Assembly (NCBI GenBank): GCA_964428505.1
Contig: CAYRYQ010000001.1
Coordinates: 61,066 to 125,065 of the forward strand
Direction of reading: 5' to 3'
Source of the DNA: QAKW01 sp964428505
Lineage (GTDB): Bacteria; Bacillota; Clostridia; Oscillospirales; QAKW01
DNA: 64,000 nt
Below the pieces are notes generated by a model. It ran no database searches. It saw nothing but the letters and a program-made list of their open reading frames with translations, and was not told where the DNA came from. Within the stretch, counting starts at the first letter, position 1, and every line of letters starts with the position of its first letter. Of this stretch, positions 63,480 to 64,000 are shown piece after piece. The position numbers were made by a program, and so were the translations under genes.

Positions 63480-64000
63480 GTCGCTCCCCATGCGGGAGCG
63501 TGGATTGAAATGGTGGAGGAGCAGGATCAAGCGGGCATTTTTGACCGTCGCTCCCCATGCGGGAGCGTGGATTGAAATACCTACGCGGTGTTGAGGTGGA
63601 CGAAGAGACCGGTCGCTCCCCATGCGGGAGCGTGGATTGAAATTGATCCGGCCGGTACTGGATGAAAACGAGCTGATGTCGCTCCCCATGCGGGAGCGTG
63701 GATTGAAATAAGCAAGCATGGGATGACGGAAAAAAAGCGTTCAAGTCGCTCCCCATGCGGGAGCGTGGATTGAAATCGCTTGAAGAATGTCCGCCGGAAG
63801 TTTGGGCCGGTCGCTCCCCATGCGGGAGCGTGGATTGAAATGGTCTATGCGTTTCTTGTCAATAGGCTTTTTGATGGTCGCTCCCCATGCGGGAGCGTGG
63901 ATTGAAATTGTACAACCGTTTGCCAGCGCCGCCTCCGTAACGTGGCTCCCCATGCGGGGGCGTGGATTGAAATGTAATGCCAGAATTGGCTAAGCGAATA
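63480..64000 (+). CRISPR. Type I-C CRISPR array, at least 8 repeats, runs to the window edge
   Basis: Repeats are 32 bp, beginning GTCGCTCCCCATGCGGGAGC and ending GTGGATTGAAAT, with a 7-bp internal stem (CGCTCCC/GGGAGCG). Repeat starts: 63480, 63547, 63612, 63678, 63745, 63810, 63877 and 63942. The seven spacers are 33-35 bp, and all differ. Repeats 1-7 are identical. Repeat 8 has two changes (C3 to G and A18 to G) that weaken the stem; it may mark the old end of the array, but the sequence ends 27 bases later. Confidence 0.98.

Noticed and set aside
63433..63953. Minus-strand reading frames across the CRISPR array with repeated motifs such as FNPRSRMGSD and ISIHAPAWGAT
   Set aside because: They are translations of the CRISPR repeat, not proteins; such annotations are a known artefact.
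1..64000. tRNA and rRNA genes
   Set aside because: No T-loop/acceptor pattern or rRNA signature was noticed on reading; a covariance-model scan would be needed to exclude them.

Overview
The window is chromosomal DNA from a spore-forming, low-to-mid GC Firmicute, most likely a clostridium of the Oscillospirales/Ruminococcaceae type. The evidence is an alpha/beta-type small acid-soluble spore protein, RNase Y, RemB, single-chain glycyl-tRNA synthetase, an SLH-anchored surface protein, purine-rich Shine-Dalgarno sites and near-consensus sigma-A promoters. No rRNA or tRNA gene was recognised. Species was not determined.

Region 1 (1-40.8 kb) is core chromosome around the replication origin. From the left: ftsK/spoIIIE (cut by the window edge), a UppP-like membrane protein without the usual catalytic residues, rny, then the minus-strand cluster rpmH-rnpA-yidD-yidC-jag-mnmE-mnmG-rsmG. 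glyS lies between rpmH and dnaA, which is unusual. dnaA, dnaN, an S4 protein, recF, remB, gyrB and gyrA run rightward. Genes point away from dnaA on both sides apart from rny, and near-consensus DnaA boxes lie in the dnaA-dnaN gap, so oriC is probably at 14.73-14.95 kb. Next come an SLH surface protein, an AGCS symporter, an SDR, recG, an SASP gene, a TM2 protein, GDPD, fucO, clpC, trmL, an MFS protein, a PrsA-like lipoprotein and an rlmD-type methyltransferase.

Region 2 (40.8-55 kb) is accessory and scarred. It starts with a short repeat cluster and an AT-rich two-gene AAA-ATPase/RloB (AbiL-like) putative defence cassette. A graveyard follows: a frameshifted serine recombinase joined to a sigma-factor stump, a beheaded AraC regulator, a beheaded membrane protein, a DUF2200 fragment and an internally deleted HAD gene. 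Intact small genes are interspersed (acyltransferase, DUF2200, DUF1801/YdeI, DUF1905, Imm-5-like, a His-tailed DMT transporter, an MBL hydrolase).

Region 3 (55-64 kb) is a complete type I-C CRISPR-Cas locus: cas3-cas5c-cas8c-cas7c-cas4-cas1-cas2, then at least eight 32-bp repeats running toward or beyond the right edge. A strong promoter upstream first reads a 46-codon ORF that looks like the severed N-terminus of another Cas3 HD domain. Cas1/Cas2/Cas4 would acquire spacers, Cas5c would process the crRNA, Cas5c/Cas7/Cas8c would form Cascade and Cas3 would degrade the target.

I did not find a convincing wholly new system. The best candidates for follow-up are the AbiL-like pair, the cas3 relic, the catalytically altered UppP homologue and the recombinase/sigma chimera.
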